The translations under genes and the position numbers were made by a program. From positions 21,300-85,299 of the forward strand of contig JBLINQ010000003.1 of the NCBI GenBank assembly GCA_047639315.1: a stretch of DNA of 64,000 nucleotides, written 5' to 3'. Below, in pieces: positions 26,579 through 35,849 of the stretch. The notes below the pieces were generated by a model, which was given only the letters and a program-made list of their open reading frames with translations, was not told where the DNA came from and searched no databases. Numbering within the stretch: the stretch's first letter is position 1; each line of letters begins with the position of its first letter. Source of the stretch: S139-23 sp047639315 (GTDB taxonomy: Bacteria; Planctomycetota; GCA-002687715; DRQF01).

Positions 26579-28651
26579 CTATTCAACTTTTTCTTCGCCA
26601 ATTTGAGCAATAAATTTTGCTTCGGCAATATTCTTCAAGCCATCAAATGCTTTGAAACGTAGTCGAATTCGCCACTCCCCATCCTCGCCGCCTGGCAGCG
26701 CGGTGACCACGCCCTGATTCTTAATGCCTTCCTCGCCTACTTTTAGCGGCGAGGATTGTCCGCCAGGACTGATGAGTTCAATCGAAACTAAGTCAGGTGG
26801 GACAACTTCTGCAATGTTAAAATCAAATCGGAAGGGGAGCTTCTTGACCACGCCATCTTTAGCATCAATCACAATACGGGCACTGTCACTCACAACTTGA
26901 ATCTGAAACGCACGGCGTGTTTCTTTGCCGTATGAATCGCTCACTTTGATGAATGGATCGGATTCAAGATGGACAGGCATTGACAGGTCAGTCGGTGACT
27001 TGTCCTTGGACTGTGACAGGGCGGTGCAACGTTCGAGCTCTAGTGACTCGAGGTCAATTCCCGACGGGTCTTGGATTCGCAGTCTTGCGTTGGGTGCCTT
27101 GCCCCAAAAAAAAACACGCTCTTCAGCAGGAATCTGGCGATCCTTATACCAAAGCGAAACGGCTGGGCTCTTGCCATCGTTCGGACCGAGCTGGGCAATG
27201 AGATTGAACGTGAGTTTCTTTGTCGTTGTGTTGCCAGCCTTATCTGTGGCCGTAATGCTGATGGCGCCTCCAGCTTCGACCTTCACATCATATTCGTGAA
27301 GCGAAATAAGGGTTTTCTTGCGCGAAACGCGCATCGAGCTTCTTGGCGTTGCTGTTGCTGAAGTTGCTTGAAGCTCGTCGTTGTCTTCGATTTTGATCGA
27401 CCATTTTGAACCGCGTCTGGCATCAACTGGGCTCGCGATTTTGGGGTCGCTCTTCTGAGTGTCGATGACTTGGATCGTTGGAGGCACTTGATCGACGCGA
27501 ATACGCACTTTTCCCAGCGAGAGTTGGCGATCGCCTTGATCAAGCATGATCTCTCCGATCCAAGTGCCATCGTTTCCTAGGTTGACAGCCGTCGCTTTGT
27601 GCCCATTGGACAGGGCCAACATTTTGTATTTTTGGTCTTTGGCATTCAGGAAGATTCTGTGTCCTTGCTCGTTATCTTTGAAAGCCAAGGCGATGTCGAC
27701 GAGCGCTGAGCTGCTCCAACCAACCTGGCCGTTTGTGAGATCTTGCTCGCCACACTTGATCGTCTCGATCTTGGGGGCGGGACGGCGCCACTTTCCGAAA
27801 GTGAATTCGAAACGGCTACTGTTTGAAGCCCAGTCTTCGGCGACGACGGCATAGCGAGATGTGCCCGTGGAGCTATCGAAGGTGTGCTGAAAACGAGGAT
27901 TCATTTCATTGATGAACTTCGTCTCTTTGCCGCTGCCTTGATCAATGAATGACACCGAACGAACAAGGGTCTCGTCTTGAACAATGACGTCAATCTTCTC
28001 GTCGTGTTTCAAGCCTATTCGGCCGGCTTCGTCGAGTTCCACCAATCCTCGGCCTTCAATAAGGAAGCGGATCTGAGGCGGGCTGTTGTCGCGACGAAGT
28101 TGCACTTCGTAGTCTCGCTTGATGCCATTGCCAAGGACGGCAGAGACTCGGATTTCTTCCGTTGCCGATTCTTTCGCGTCTGGAATCTTGATTTGGACTG
28201 AAGAGTTCTTGTCGTCAAGAGGTGAGCCGTTGATCTCTAATCCACTCAGGATGTTCTTTTCGTTGGCTTTGGATTTCAAAGAGACGAGCAATTTTGTTGC
28301 GGCGGATGAACCAAGGATGAGGCCGCCACCAAGGGAGACCTTACTCAAGGAAATGGAATCATCTGGACCCAAAGACAGCAATAGCGAGTTGTCGAGATGC
28401 GCGCGAGTGATTCGCGAGTGCATGGGGTCGAGTTTGTTCTTTTGCTTCTCTGAAAGAGAGCTCCGGTTTTCGGCCAAGACGTTAAGCCTTGCGATGAGGT
28501 CAGCCTCATTTTCCTTGGCTTTCTCGGCCTCAAAAAGACTCTCAAGCTCACTGGCATTTTGGCTCAGCGAAATGAGTGCCCAACCGCGCTGCCCGACAAG
28601 GAGCATCAACAGAAGTGCAATCACTTTGACGAGGGTGCTACTTTGAGTCAT
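26579..28651 (-). CDS. Secreted multidomain Ig-like protein
   Basis: The 690-residue product starts with a signal peptide (TLVKVIALLLMLLVGQRGWA). A short helical part (about 25-75) follows, then a chain of beta-sandwich modules of bacterial Ig/cadherin-like type. Examples are VRSVSFIDQGSGKETKFINE, YAVVAEDWASNSSRFEFTF and VEAGGAISITATDKAGNTTTKKLTF. Modules of the ITATDKAGNTT kind are common in bacterial surface proteins. No enzyme motif was found. The ATG at 28651 is chosen since the signal peptide begins there; a longer frame reaches 28708. It lies between the kinase-pseudokinase and FHA genes, which suggests, but does not prove, an outer component of the same pathway. Confidence 0.78.
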   Translation of the reverse strand: MTQSSTLVKVIALLLMLLVGQRGWALISLSQNASELESLFEAEKAKENEADLIARLNVLAENRSSLSEKQKNKLDPMHSRITRAHLDNSLLLSLGPDDSISLSKVSLGGGLILGSSAATKLLVSLKSKANEKNILSGLEINGSPLDDKNSSVQIKIPDAKESATEEIRVSAVLGNGIKRDYEVQLRRDNSPPQIRFLIEGRGLVELDEAGRIGLKHDEKIDVIVQDETLVRSVSFIDQGSGKETKFINEMNPRFQHTFDSSTGTSRYAVVAEDWASNSSRFEFTFGKWRRPAPKIETIKCGEQDLTNGQVGWSSSALVDIALAFKDNEQGHRIFLNAKDQKYKMLALSNGHKATAVNLGNDGTWIGEIMLDQGDRQLSLGKVRIRVDQVPPTIQVIDTQKSDPKIASPVDARRGSKWSIKIEDNDELQATSATATPRSSMRVSRKKTLISLHEYDVKVEAGGAISITATDKAGNTTTKKLTFNLIAQLGPNDGKSPAVSLWYKDRQIPAEERVFFWGKAPNARLRIQDPSGIDLESLELERCTALSQSKDKSPTDLSMPVHLESDPFIKVSDSYGKETRRAFQIQVVSDSARIVIDAKDGVVKKLPFRFDFNIAEVVPPDLVSIELISPGGQSSPLKVGEEGIKNQGVVTALPGGEDGEWRIRLRFKAFDGLKNIAEAKFIAQIGEEKVE

Positions 28652-28724
28652 TTCTTCTATCCAGCTTGGCTTCGCTTGGGTTGGTTCGCACCTTGATGCC
28701 ACCACCAACCCCCCCAGAGTAATG

Positions 28725-28743
28725 AGAACTTAACATAAGTTCT
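28725..28743. promoter_or_regulatory. Inverted repeat between kinase-pseudokinase and Ig-like genes
   Basis: AGAACTTA (28725-28732) and TAAGTTCT (28736-28743) form a perfect 8-bp inverted repeat with a 3-base centre in the 231-bp gap between two leftward genes. A+T-rich with short spacing, it fits an operator for a dimeric regulator, or less well a terminator (no T-run). Confidence 0.45.
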
Positions 28744-28882
28744 TTGCTGTAGGTTGATTAGTAGCGAACATGACGCGAATCTTCGGTAAATTTGGCCACT
28801 TTTACTTGGGATCATCAAAGAGGATGACGTTGAGTTTGCAACCGACAGACCCATCGATTCACGCCGATTGGTTTCGAGGAAA

Positions 28883-30748
28883 CTAATCTTGGCCACGCCT
28901 AAAGATGCGGTCCATCCAATTTCGTCGTTCCGGGCTTTCAGGCCCTTCAATCTCGGCTCCGGCTGATTCTTGTTCTGCCCTATGGTTCTTGCTGAAGCAT
29001 TGATTAAAGGCCTCTAAGACTCGGGCGGCACTCTGAGGCCGTTTCTCGGGCTCTTTGTTTAAGAGCCAAACGATGATTTTTGCCAGGTATGGTGGCTCAA
29101 GATCGGGCTGGAGTTCTAAAACGTCGATTGGGCGCTCATTGACGTGGCGATAAGCCTGGGCCATATCCGATCCTTCGAACGGGCTCTCCGTCGTAATCAT
29201 GGCGTAGAGCAAGCAGCCCAAGCTGTAGAGATCGCCGGCGACACTGCTCTCCACCCCCAGGTGAGTTTCTGGGGCGAGCCAGGCAGATTGGGCGCCATGG
29301 GTGATCCGGCAATCGGCAGGACTTAGATTTGGATTTGACCCAACCCCAGCAAGCTTCACCATGTCAAACTCGTCCAGTAGAATACATTCCGGTGTGAGTC
29401 GTCCATGGCAAAGGCCACCCTTGTTGGCCTCAACCAGGGCATCCAAAATGCCCTGACCAATCTGCAAAATTTGCCCGGGCGCTAATGGCTTGCCAGCTTT
29501 CAGGGTTTCCGCCAGCGATGAGCCCTTGACCAATTCTAATGCGGCCCACGAAAAAGTCTTTGTGTCACCCCAGTCATAGATCTCCTGGATATTCTCATGC
29601 TTCAGATTCTTGGCGGCTTCAAAGGCATCCAGATGCATGGTTCGTAGGTTTTGATTGCCACAGAACACTTCGAGGGCAACTTCTTTCCCGGACTCGATGT
29701 CTCTTGCCAGCCAGGTCTCTCGGCCGTCCTCACTATTGGTGAGCCATTCCGTTCGGTAGGCACCAATTTCCATGCGTGGTTCGAGGACTGTTTGCGTGCG
29801 GCCGAGATTGGCGTCGAGACGACTAATTTGCCACTGTGAGAATTCTGTCGATAGATTCTCCCCGGACTCGTGGCGCTTCCTGACGCGGTTGATGCAATCT
29901 TCGAGATCTGCCAAAGAGGGGCGCTCTGCCGGCTCTTTCGCCAAGCAGGCCATAATGAGTTGGCACATCTCTTCTGGCACGCGCCGACTACTATTGTGGG
30001 ATTCGAGCGGTGTTGGTTGTTCCTTGCGGACTCGGGAGACCTCGGCGAAGCTGGAGACCTGAATCGGCACTTCACCAGTCAACATCTCGTAAAGCATGAC
30101 GCCCACGGCATAGACATCCATGCCAGGAACCAATTCTCCGCGGGTTTGCTCCGGTGAGACGTATTCAGGTTTGCCTAAGAAGGTCGGCATCTGGGTGACT
30201 GGTTGAGCTTCTTGTTCCAGGGACTTGCCAATACCGAAATCCAGGAAGTAAGCATGCACCTGGCGGTCGTCATCGCGCACGATCAAAATGTTCTCGGGAG
30301 AGAGGTCGCGGTGAAGGATTCCTTCCTTATGAATTCCGGCGAGCCCTTGGACGAGTTCTTTGGCCAAGTGGAGGAATCGGGGCAATGACATACGGCCCGG
30401 TTCGTCATCGATAAGCGATCGCAGGGTGCGTCCAGATAGGTAGTCCATGGCAATCCATGGCTGTTCTGAGGACATATCTGCATCGACGTAATTGACGACC
30501 TGCTTGCAGTTTTTGAGCCGCTCTAAGAGTTTTGCTTCGCGGGCAAAGCGACGCAACTGGCGAGGCACTTCTTCATTGCTGTTCGGCCCGGCAATAGGAT
30601 CCCACATCTTGATCGCCACCGGCGCGCCAGTCTTACGATCGAAAGCGCGAAATAACCTGGAGAGACCACCTCCGTTGAGGGGCTCTTTGATTTCGAAACG
30701 GTCATTGATGACGACTTGAGTGTCGCTACTCAGCGGTGATTCTTCCAT
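28883..30748 (-). CDS. Tandem Ser/Thr kinase and pseudokinase
   Basis: Residues 15-290 are an active-looking kinase: NGGGLSRLF loop, VAIK with Lys47, HRDLSPEN with Asp148, DFG with Asp170, SPE and DVYAVG. Residues 325-600 repeat the kinase fold (TWLARDIESGKEVALEVF ... LAPETHLG ... GDLYSLGCLLYAMI), but all catalytic positions are lost. The VAIK lysine is Glu360, HRD is HGR (448-450), and DFG is AGV. The second domain should therefore not phosphorylate and may regulate or scaffold the first, as in eukaryotic JAK kinases. There is no membrane helix; the C-terminus is charged. It heads a leftward run with the Ig-like and FHA proteins. Confidence 0.93.
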   Translation of the reverse strand: MEESPLSSDTQVVINDRFEIKEPLNGGGLSRLFRAFDRKTGAPVAIKMWDPIAGPNSNEEVPRQLRRFAREAKLLERLKNCKQVVNYVDADMSSEQPWIAMDYLSGRTLRSLIDDEPGRMSLPRFLHLAKELVQGLAGIHKEGILHRDLSPENILIVRDDDRQVHAYFLDFGIGKSLEQEAQPVTQMPTFLGKPEYVSPEQTRGELVPGMDVYAVGVMLYEMLTGEVPIQVSSFAEVSRVRKEQPTPLESHNSSRRVPEEMCQLIMACLAKEPAERPSLADLEDCINRVRKRHESGENLSTEFSQWQISRLDANLGRTQTVLEPRMEIGAYRTEWLTNSEDGRETWLARDIESGKEVALEVFCGNQNLRTMHLDAFEAAKNLKHENIQEIYDWGDTKTFSWAALELVKGSSLAETLKAGKPLAPGQILQIGQGILDALVEANKGGLCHGRLTPECILLDEFDMVKLAGVGSNPNLSPADCRITHGAQSAWLAPETHLGVESSVAGDLYSLGCLLYAMITTESPFEGSDMAQAYRHVNERPIDVLELQPDLEPPYLAKIIVWLLNKEPEKRPQSAARVLEAFNQCFSKNHRAEQESAGAEIEGPESPERRNWMDRIFRRGQD

Positions 30749-30842
30749 GCTGATATCATAGAATAAACAGTCGATCTCTTGCTGCCGTCACAAAAGAAAG
30801 CCCGATTGGTCTAAAATATGCATCCAATGGAATGGAAGGCCG

Positions 30843-30865
30843 ATTTGGCCGAAAAATAGCCAAAT
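30843..30865. promoter_or_regulatory. Inverted repeat in divergent promoter region
   Basis: ATTTGGC (30843-30849) and GCCAAAT (30859-30865) flank a 9-base A-rich spacer in the 159-bp gap between the divergent kinase and binding-protein genes. It is a plausible operator or protein-binding site; no clear -10/-35 pair was found. Confidence 0.35.
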
Positions 30866-30907
30866 GGGCGTTACTTTCCGGTAACCAATAACTTGAGTCA
30901 CATCTTC

Positions 30908-32653
30908 ATGAGCCGCACACTCTCGATTTCCATCCTGCTCCTCGCCTTATTCGTCGGCCAAACCCCAGCTCAGGTGCTGCCAGACATGGAATTTGTCGTC
31001 CGCGAGGCCGCCTATCATCTGCCGATCAATCGACTCGATCCCCACGTTGAATTTTGGCTGCCTTGGGACCGGATCTTCAGCTGCATTTATGAGACGCCTT
31101 TGCGCTGTGATCCAGATTCCGATGTTTTGAGGCTCGAGCCCAAACTTTTGGTGACTTTGCCGACATTGAGTGACGATGGAACGCTGTTGAAGATGCAGTT
31201 CCGGAAAGACGTTCGTTTTGCCGACGACACATGTTTTGAGGGAGGTAAGGGGCGAGCAGTGACCGCCCATGATTTTGCCTTCGTATTGAAACGACACCTC
31301 GACCCTCGGACCAAGTCGCCCTACTACAACTCCTACTTGGCGGGTTCCCTCCTTGGTGCCCGGCGGGCCCGAGCCAAAGCCGAGAAAGAAGGCTTCTTCG
31401 ACTATGACTTGGAGGTGCCTGGGATCAAAGTCATCGACGACTACAAGGTCGAACTTCGATTCCTCAGGCCTTACTCTCGGTTTCCTTCGCTCATGACGAT
31501 GACCTGGCTCTCGATCATGCCCTTCGAAGCAGTACGAAAGTATGGCAGTGGCATGGCTTCGCGTCCGGTGGGCACAGGACCTTACCTCTATGATGATGAG
31601 GCAAGCACGGCCAGCAAACTCGTTTTCAAGAGAAACTCGAAGTACTGGAATGCAGCTTCCGGCGGTACCCAGTCACCACCATTGCCATGGAATGCGGGTG
31701 TCGAGTTCATCCATCTGACTGATGTGAAACTGCAGGAGAAGCGTTTTCTTGATGGAGACCTTTCCGTTGTTGATCTTTATCCCATTCAAATGGGAAAATT
31801 CATCGATAAGCGCGGACGGTTGAAATCAAAGTCAGTGCCTAAGCGTACGCGGCTCGTTTCTGCCCAGGACGACAAGTTGCAATACATCGCCTTCAACATG
31901 ACCAACAAGGTGTTGGGCAAGAAGAAGGTGCGGCAAGCTCTCTGCCTTGCCATTGATCGAGACCGGGTCGTAAGCGAGTATTTCTCTCGCATGGGCGATG
32001 TCTCTGAACATATCTGCCCCCCAGCGATCCCGATCGAAGCGCCAGGTCCCTTGCCTTGGGAATATGGCAATCGAGACTTAGATCGCGCTCGCGCCCTCTT
32101 GGCCGAGGCCGGCTATCCGGGCGGCAAAGGGCTTCCTGAATTTGTGCTCGAAACTACGTCCAAAGAAAAATGGGAAGAAGACCTGACGGTCGCTATCAAA
32201 TCGGCGTGGGCAAAAATCGGCGTGCGCGTTCAGGTGCGCCTTCAAGATTACAATGAGATGCTCGTCCGAATTCGGAAGGGGCTGCCACAAATCTCTATCA
32301 ACTACTGGCAATCTGATTATCCCGACCCTGACAACTTCTTCATGATGTTGACGCGGGCCTCCTGGCCAGCGCGCCAGAAGACGGCAGATTCCCCGAATGT
32401 TGGCTTCTATGAGAACCAGGAATACGAAAAGCTCTATCGCAAATCGATGAAGCTTCTCTCCGGCAAGAAACGTGGCAAGGTGTTTGCTGAAATGGTCGGC
32501 ATCATCCAGGAAGACTGTCCCTGGGTCTTTCTGGGGCACAATCGCCAAGTGGCACTCACGGCCAGGGGCGTGCAGGGAATCTATACGCGCTCACGTTTCT
32601 CATCGTCCTACGCCCGGGTTCGGCGGGATGCGTCAAAAAACAAAAACCGATGA
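30908..32653 (+). CDS. ABC transporter substrate-binding protein, peptide/nickel family 5
   Basis: A signal peptide (TLSISILLLALFVGQTPAQ) is followed by a family 5 solute-binding protein. Recognisable segments are INRLDPHVEFW, a YETPLRCDP start, RKDVRFADDT, PVGTGPYLYDDE, NMTNKVLGKKKVRQALCLAIDRDRVV, and the C-terminal NYWQSDYPDPDNF. This family delivers oligopeptides, dipeptides or metal chelates to an inner-membrane ABC permease. No permease or ATPase gene is adjacent, so the partner is elsewhere or the protein has another sensory role. There is no lipobox. The ATG at 30908 starts the signal peptide; a TTG at 30893 is an alternative. Confidence 0.88.
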   Translation: MSRTLSISILLLALFVGQTPAQVLPDMEFVVREAAYHLPINRLDPHVEFWLPWDRIFSCIYETPLRCDPDSDVLRLEPKLLVTLPTLSDDGTLLKMQFRKDVRFADDTCFEGGKGRAVTAHDFAFVLKRHLDPRTKSPYYNSYLAGSLLGARRARAKAEKEGFFDYDLEVPGIKVIDDYKVELRFLRPYSRFPSLMTMTWLSIMPFEAVRKYGSGMASRPVGTGPYLYDDEASTASKLVFKRNSKYWNAASGGTQSPPLPWNAGVEFIHLTDVKLQEKRFLDGDLSVVDLYPIQMGKFIDKRGRLKSKSVPKRTRLVSAQDDKLQYIAFNMTNKVLGKKKVRQALCLAIDRDRVVSEYFSRMGDVSEHICPPAIPIEAPGPLPWEYGNRDLDRARALLAEAGYPGGKGLPEFVLETTSKEKWEEDLTVAIKSAWAKIGVRVQVRLQDYNEMLVRIRKGLPQISINYWQSDYPDPDNFFMMLTRASWPARQKTADSPNVGFYENQEYEKLYRKSMKLLSGKKRGKVFAEMVGIIQEDCPWVFLGHNRQVALTARGVQGIYTRSRFSSSYARVRRDASKNKNR

Positions 32654-32723
32654 GTTAGTCTATCTGTATCACGACATAGGCTGTGCTTCCGCGCTCAGTA
32701 CTTCTTGGGCCAGGAGAGCAGTC

Positions 32724-33938
32724 ATGAGGCGTCGATTTCTTGTTTTGATTGCGACTCTGGTCATAGCGCTAACGGCCCATAGCCAAGAGTCAAAGCCAGT
32801 GAAAGTCCCGGTCTTCGCTTCTCATCGCGCCCCCTTGCAACAGTCAAAAGACAAAAGCTGGAAGGGGATGAAGGCCGAAGCCGGAGTCCTCAATCAGGGC
32901 AAGCTCGCCATCCTCTACAATCGTTTCGACGGTGCAGGTAAGTGGCTTCTCAGTCATTTGGGCGTCAAAGTTTTTGATGCCAACGGTCGCTTGCTCGCAG
33001 CCAAGATCCATCCCATTCCAAGGCGGGCTCCTTACCGCCTCGCTCTCGACTCGAGTCGTCATGGATGGCGCATTCTTCTGGGCAAGAAAATGTTCTTCTT
33101 GACCGCCGACGCCCGCATCGAACGGGAGCAGGTCGGCCCGTTTGACTTCTCGTCTTTGTTGCAAGTTGTGGACATATCCGCCGGTCGGATTGCTGTTGGG
33201 CATGAATTGAGCCACCCTTTTGTCGTGTTTGCTAAGTCAACGGCCAAGGGAACGAAGAAGTTCAAGAGGATCTCACCCTCGAAGGACTCCAACTCGGCAA
33301 AACTCAAATGGCTGAATCAGGTCACCGTGCTTCCCGGGAGAGATGTCCTGCTCACCGGGTTCGTCCCTTTTGGTTCTGATGAAGGCTTCGTCATGGCATG
33401 GTTCGATGGCGAAGAAATGAAGCTGATCGACCAGCATCGACTCTCAGTCGACCTGGTGAGCCGAAGGTCGCCTGTGGTTCTTCCCACCAAAGATGGCGTG
33501 AAATTGATTTGGCCTGGCTATGAAATACACGGGTGTTTCAGCAGCAGTAAATTTCCGGGTGTGGCCGTCCGGTTCCGATTAGACCGCGACAAGAAGAAAA
33601 TCGAGCAAGTCGGGATGGCTCTTAAGTTCACGGATAGCGCTCTCCATGCAATGGTCCGCTTCGTGCGACGCCCTGAGGGCGGCTACTATTTGGCAGTTCC
33701 GGGCCCAGCCTCTTGGCTTACAGGTTTGGGGAGAATCGAACCAATCCTCTATCCAATTGACGTCGGCATTTGGTCGCTCAACACCGAGAACGAGCTCAAG
33801 CAATTGGGCGTCGTGAGCCAACTCGACGCTCCTTACGCCATGGAATTTCTCCCCGCAAGAAAGGGCCAAGATGATAGCGCGGCCTTGCTGCGGCTCTGGG
33901 GTCACTCCGCCATTACCACGATCAAAGTCTCGCGATAG
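32724..33938 (+). CDS. Secreted protein of unknown function
   Basis: A 404-residue protein with a signal peptide (RRRFLVLIATLVIALTAHSQ) and a long beta-rich mature part with many Gly/Asp turns, perhaps a beta-propeller (VKVFDANGRLLAAKI, VSRRSPVVLPTKDGVKLIWPG). No catalytic motif or lipobox is visible. AGGAG lies 8 bases before the ATG at 32724, so the longer frame from 32472 that overlaps the preceding gene is discarded. The 70-bp gap after the binding-protein gene allows co-transcription. Confidence 0.75.
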   Translation: MRRRFLVLIATLVIALTAHSQESKPVKVPVFASHRAPLQQSKDKSWKGMKAEAGVLNQGKLAILYNRFDGAGKWLLSHLGVKVFDANGRLLAAKIHPIPRRAPYRLALDSSRHGWRILLGKKMFFLTADARIEREQVGPFDFSSLLQVVDISAGRIAVGHELSHPFVVFAKSTAKGTKKFKRISPSKDSNSAKLKWLNQVTVLPGRDVLLTGFVPFGSDEGFVMAWFDGEEMKLIDQHRLSVDLVSRRSPVVLPTKDGVKLIWPGYEIHGCFSSSKFPGVAVRFRLDRDKKKIEQVGMALKFTDSALHAMVRFVRRPEGGYYLAVPGPASWLTGLGRIEPILYPIDVGIWSLNTENELKQLGVVSQLDAPYAMEFLPARKGQDDSAALLRLWGHSAITTIKVSR

Positions 33939-34002
33939 ATCCTCCTTTAGGGGCTGTATTTTCCTTCTTCACGGACGTTTGTGATGAAACCCGGACGTTT
34001 AT

Positions 34003-34042
34003 TGACAGTTTTTTGACAATTCGATGACAGCGGCGGTTAGTT
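34003..34042 (+). promoter_or_regulatory. Pho-box-like direct repeats and promoter of the two-component operon
   Basis: TGACA occurs three times at exact 11-bp spacing (34003, 34014, 34025). Each lies in a 7-mer (TTGACAG, TTGACAA, ATGACAG) separated by 4 bases. This is the geometry of PhoB boxes (CTGTCAT repeats), read on the opposite strand. A -10-like TTAGTT at 34037-34042 follows, with the start codon 8 bases later and no ribosome-binding site, so the mRNA may be leaderless. Upstream, CGGACGTTT is repeated at 33972 and 33992. A site for the OmpR/PhoB-family regulator encoded downstream would give autoregulation. Confidence 0.6.
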
Positions 34043-34049
34043 TTTCACC

Positions 34050-35849
34050 ATGACTGCCCAACGTTCCAAGTTGACATGGTTTCTCGCCCTCGTGCTCTTT
34101 TCGGCAGCCGGGCTCGTTGCCTTTGGTCTTTTAGGTCTGCAAAAGAGCGCAAAAAAAGCCAGAGCGACAGCACGCCAAGAAGCGGAACGCGCCGCCTCGT
34201 CTTTGGCGCGAAGCCTCACTCAATCTGTTCGTGATCCCTCTTTCTTGTCCGCCATGCCCCAAACTTCTCGTTTTGAACTGAACGTTGATGGGCAACTCGT
34301 GATCCCCCCTCGCTTGGGTTGGATCAAGGCCCCGTCGCTCCGAGATATCAACATGGAGCCGGGTTGGCTGGCACTGAAGGCATCGGAGTCAGCACAGAAG
34401 CAGGAATTCGTGGCTCATGATCTAAGTGCGGCCATCGCGACCTTAGAGCAAGCCGCTGCCGAATCGGAAAGCGAATTCGACCACGGATTCCTCCTGGCGC
34501 GAGGCGCTTGGACGGCCCATCGTGCTCAAGACACAAAGAGGCGGTCGAAGTTTCTGGAGCAGTTCTGGGGCATCGAGAATGTTAGCCCCCGCGACAAGGG
34601 GGCTGCCATTCGTTTGGAGTCGTTAGTCACCCGTTCGCTCTCTTCCCAGGGCGAGCGCTATCTCCTCCATTTGCCCCCGGAGTCAGCATTGGCCTTTGTT
34701 GATCGCTTGTCCAGTTTGGGCAAGACGAAGGTCAGTGACCTTCACTTCAAACTGCGTTCGGTTCATAATCAACGTCAATCTCTACTTCTCGTCATGGATC
34801 AACTTGAATCACTCCGCGCCGCCAAGGCGCCGGTCTTTCGCAAGGCCGAGTCTCAGTTGTTGATCTACTTTCCCCAAAAAAATGGCGGCCGCGGAGTTGT
34901 CATTGAGCCAGCCTCCTTGGTCAGCAAGCTTGGCTTTGAAGCCAATCGCTTTCACGTTGGCCCGGTTCTGCCCAAGGGCGCAATCGCTGCCTTGCCAATG
35001 ATCGCAGTCCCCGTGACAGAAGTGGAGGACGGAGAAGGCTGGACCGATTCCGGCTTTGTTCCTTTCTTGTTGGGGCTTTTGGCTCTGACTTTATGTCTCG
35101 GCCTGTTCTTGACGCTACGAGCCGTCAGGCGGGAAGCCTTGGCAGCTCAATCACGGACCGATTTCTTGACCAGCGTGACTCATGAGTTGAAGACGCCCCT
35201 GGCTTCGATTCGCCTTCTGGCCGAGATGTTGGAGAGCGACATGGTTCCCGACGAGGACCGGCGTAAAGAATATCATCGCCTCCTTTCGGGCGAATCGGCT
35301 CGCTTGACGATGCTGATCGAGAACGTTCTCGACCTTGGCCGGATGGAGCGCGGAGAACGCGCCTACGACAAGAGACCTTGCCAGCTTCAAGAGATCATCG
35401 AGGAGGCTGTAGCACTCTTTGCTCCTATCGCAAAACGGGACGGCATGTCAGTCGAGGTTGACCTGAAAGACCAGGATGAGATGTCTGTTGTCGATCGTGG
35501 TGCGATGGTTCAAGTGCTGCTGAATCTGCTCGAGAACGCCAAGAAGTATGCCAAATCTGGTCAAGTGGTTGAACTCTACGGGGCGAAAGTTGGCGACCAC
35601 TATCGACTTCTCATCCGCGATTACGGTCCTGGAATCCCCGAATCTGAAAGGACCGTCGTCTTTGAACGTTTTCAAAGGGGAGCGGCCCAGTCCGATGGCC
35701 GTATTGCTGGTGTCGGCTTAGGTCTTTATCTCGCACGCCGCATCCTGCGCGACCACGACGGCGACTTAAAGTGTATCGCTGCACCCGATTCGAAGGGTGG
35801 TGCGTGTTTTGAGTGGTCAGTTCCACTGAGAGAGAATCATGACAGCTAG
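34050..35849 (+). CDS. Sensor histidine kinase, PhoR/EnvZ class
   Basis: The 599-residue protein has a membrane helix at about 10-30, a large extracytoplasmic sensor region of about 300 residues with no family I know, and a second helix at about 333-354. The kinase core follows: H-box VTHELKTPLAS with the phosphoacceptor His378, N-box NLLENAKKYA, G1 DYGPGIPESE and G2 GVGLGLYLAR. It autophosphorylates and passes the phosphate to the response regulator whose gene overlaps its stop by 11 bases. A Pho-box-like array lies directly upstream. The input signal is unknown, and no pst/phoU genes are present here to support a phosphate role. Confidence 0.95.
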   Translation: MTAQRSKLTWFLALVLFSAAGLVAFGLLGLQKSAKKARATARQEAERAASSLARSLTQSVRDPSFLSAMPQTSRFELNVDGQLVIPPRLGWIKAPSLRDINMEPGWLALKASESAQKQEFVAHDLSAAIATLEQAAAESESEFDHGFLLARGAWTAHRAQDTKRRSKFLEQFWGIENVSPRDKGAAIRLESLVTRSLSSQGERYLLHLPPESALAFVDRLSSLGKTKVSDLHFKLRSVHNQRQSLLLVMDQLESLRAAKAPVFRKAESQLLIYFPQKNGGRGVVIEPASLVSKLGFEANRFHVGPVLPKGAIAALPMIAVPVTEVEDGEGWTDSGFVPFLLGLLALTLCLGLFLTLRAVRREALAAQSRTDFLTSVTHELKTPLASIRLLAEMLESDMVPDEDRRKEYHRLLSGESARLTMLIENVLDLGRMERGERAYDKRPCQLQEIIEEAVALFAPIAKRDGMSVEVDLKDQDEMSVVDRGAMVQVLLNLLENAKKYAKSGQVVELYGAKVGDHYRLLIRDYGPGIPESERTVVFERFQRGAAQSDGRIAGVGLGLYLARRILRDHDGDLKCIAAPDSKGGACFEWSVPLRENHDS

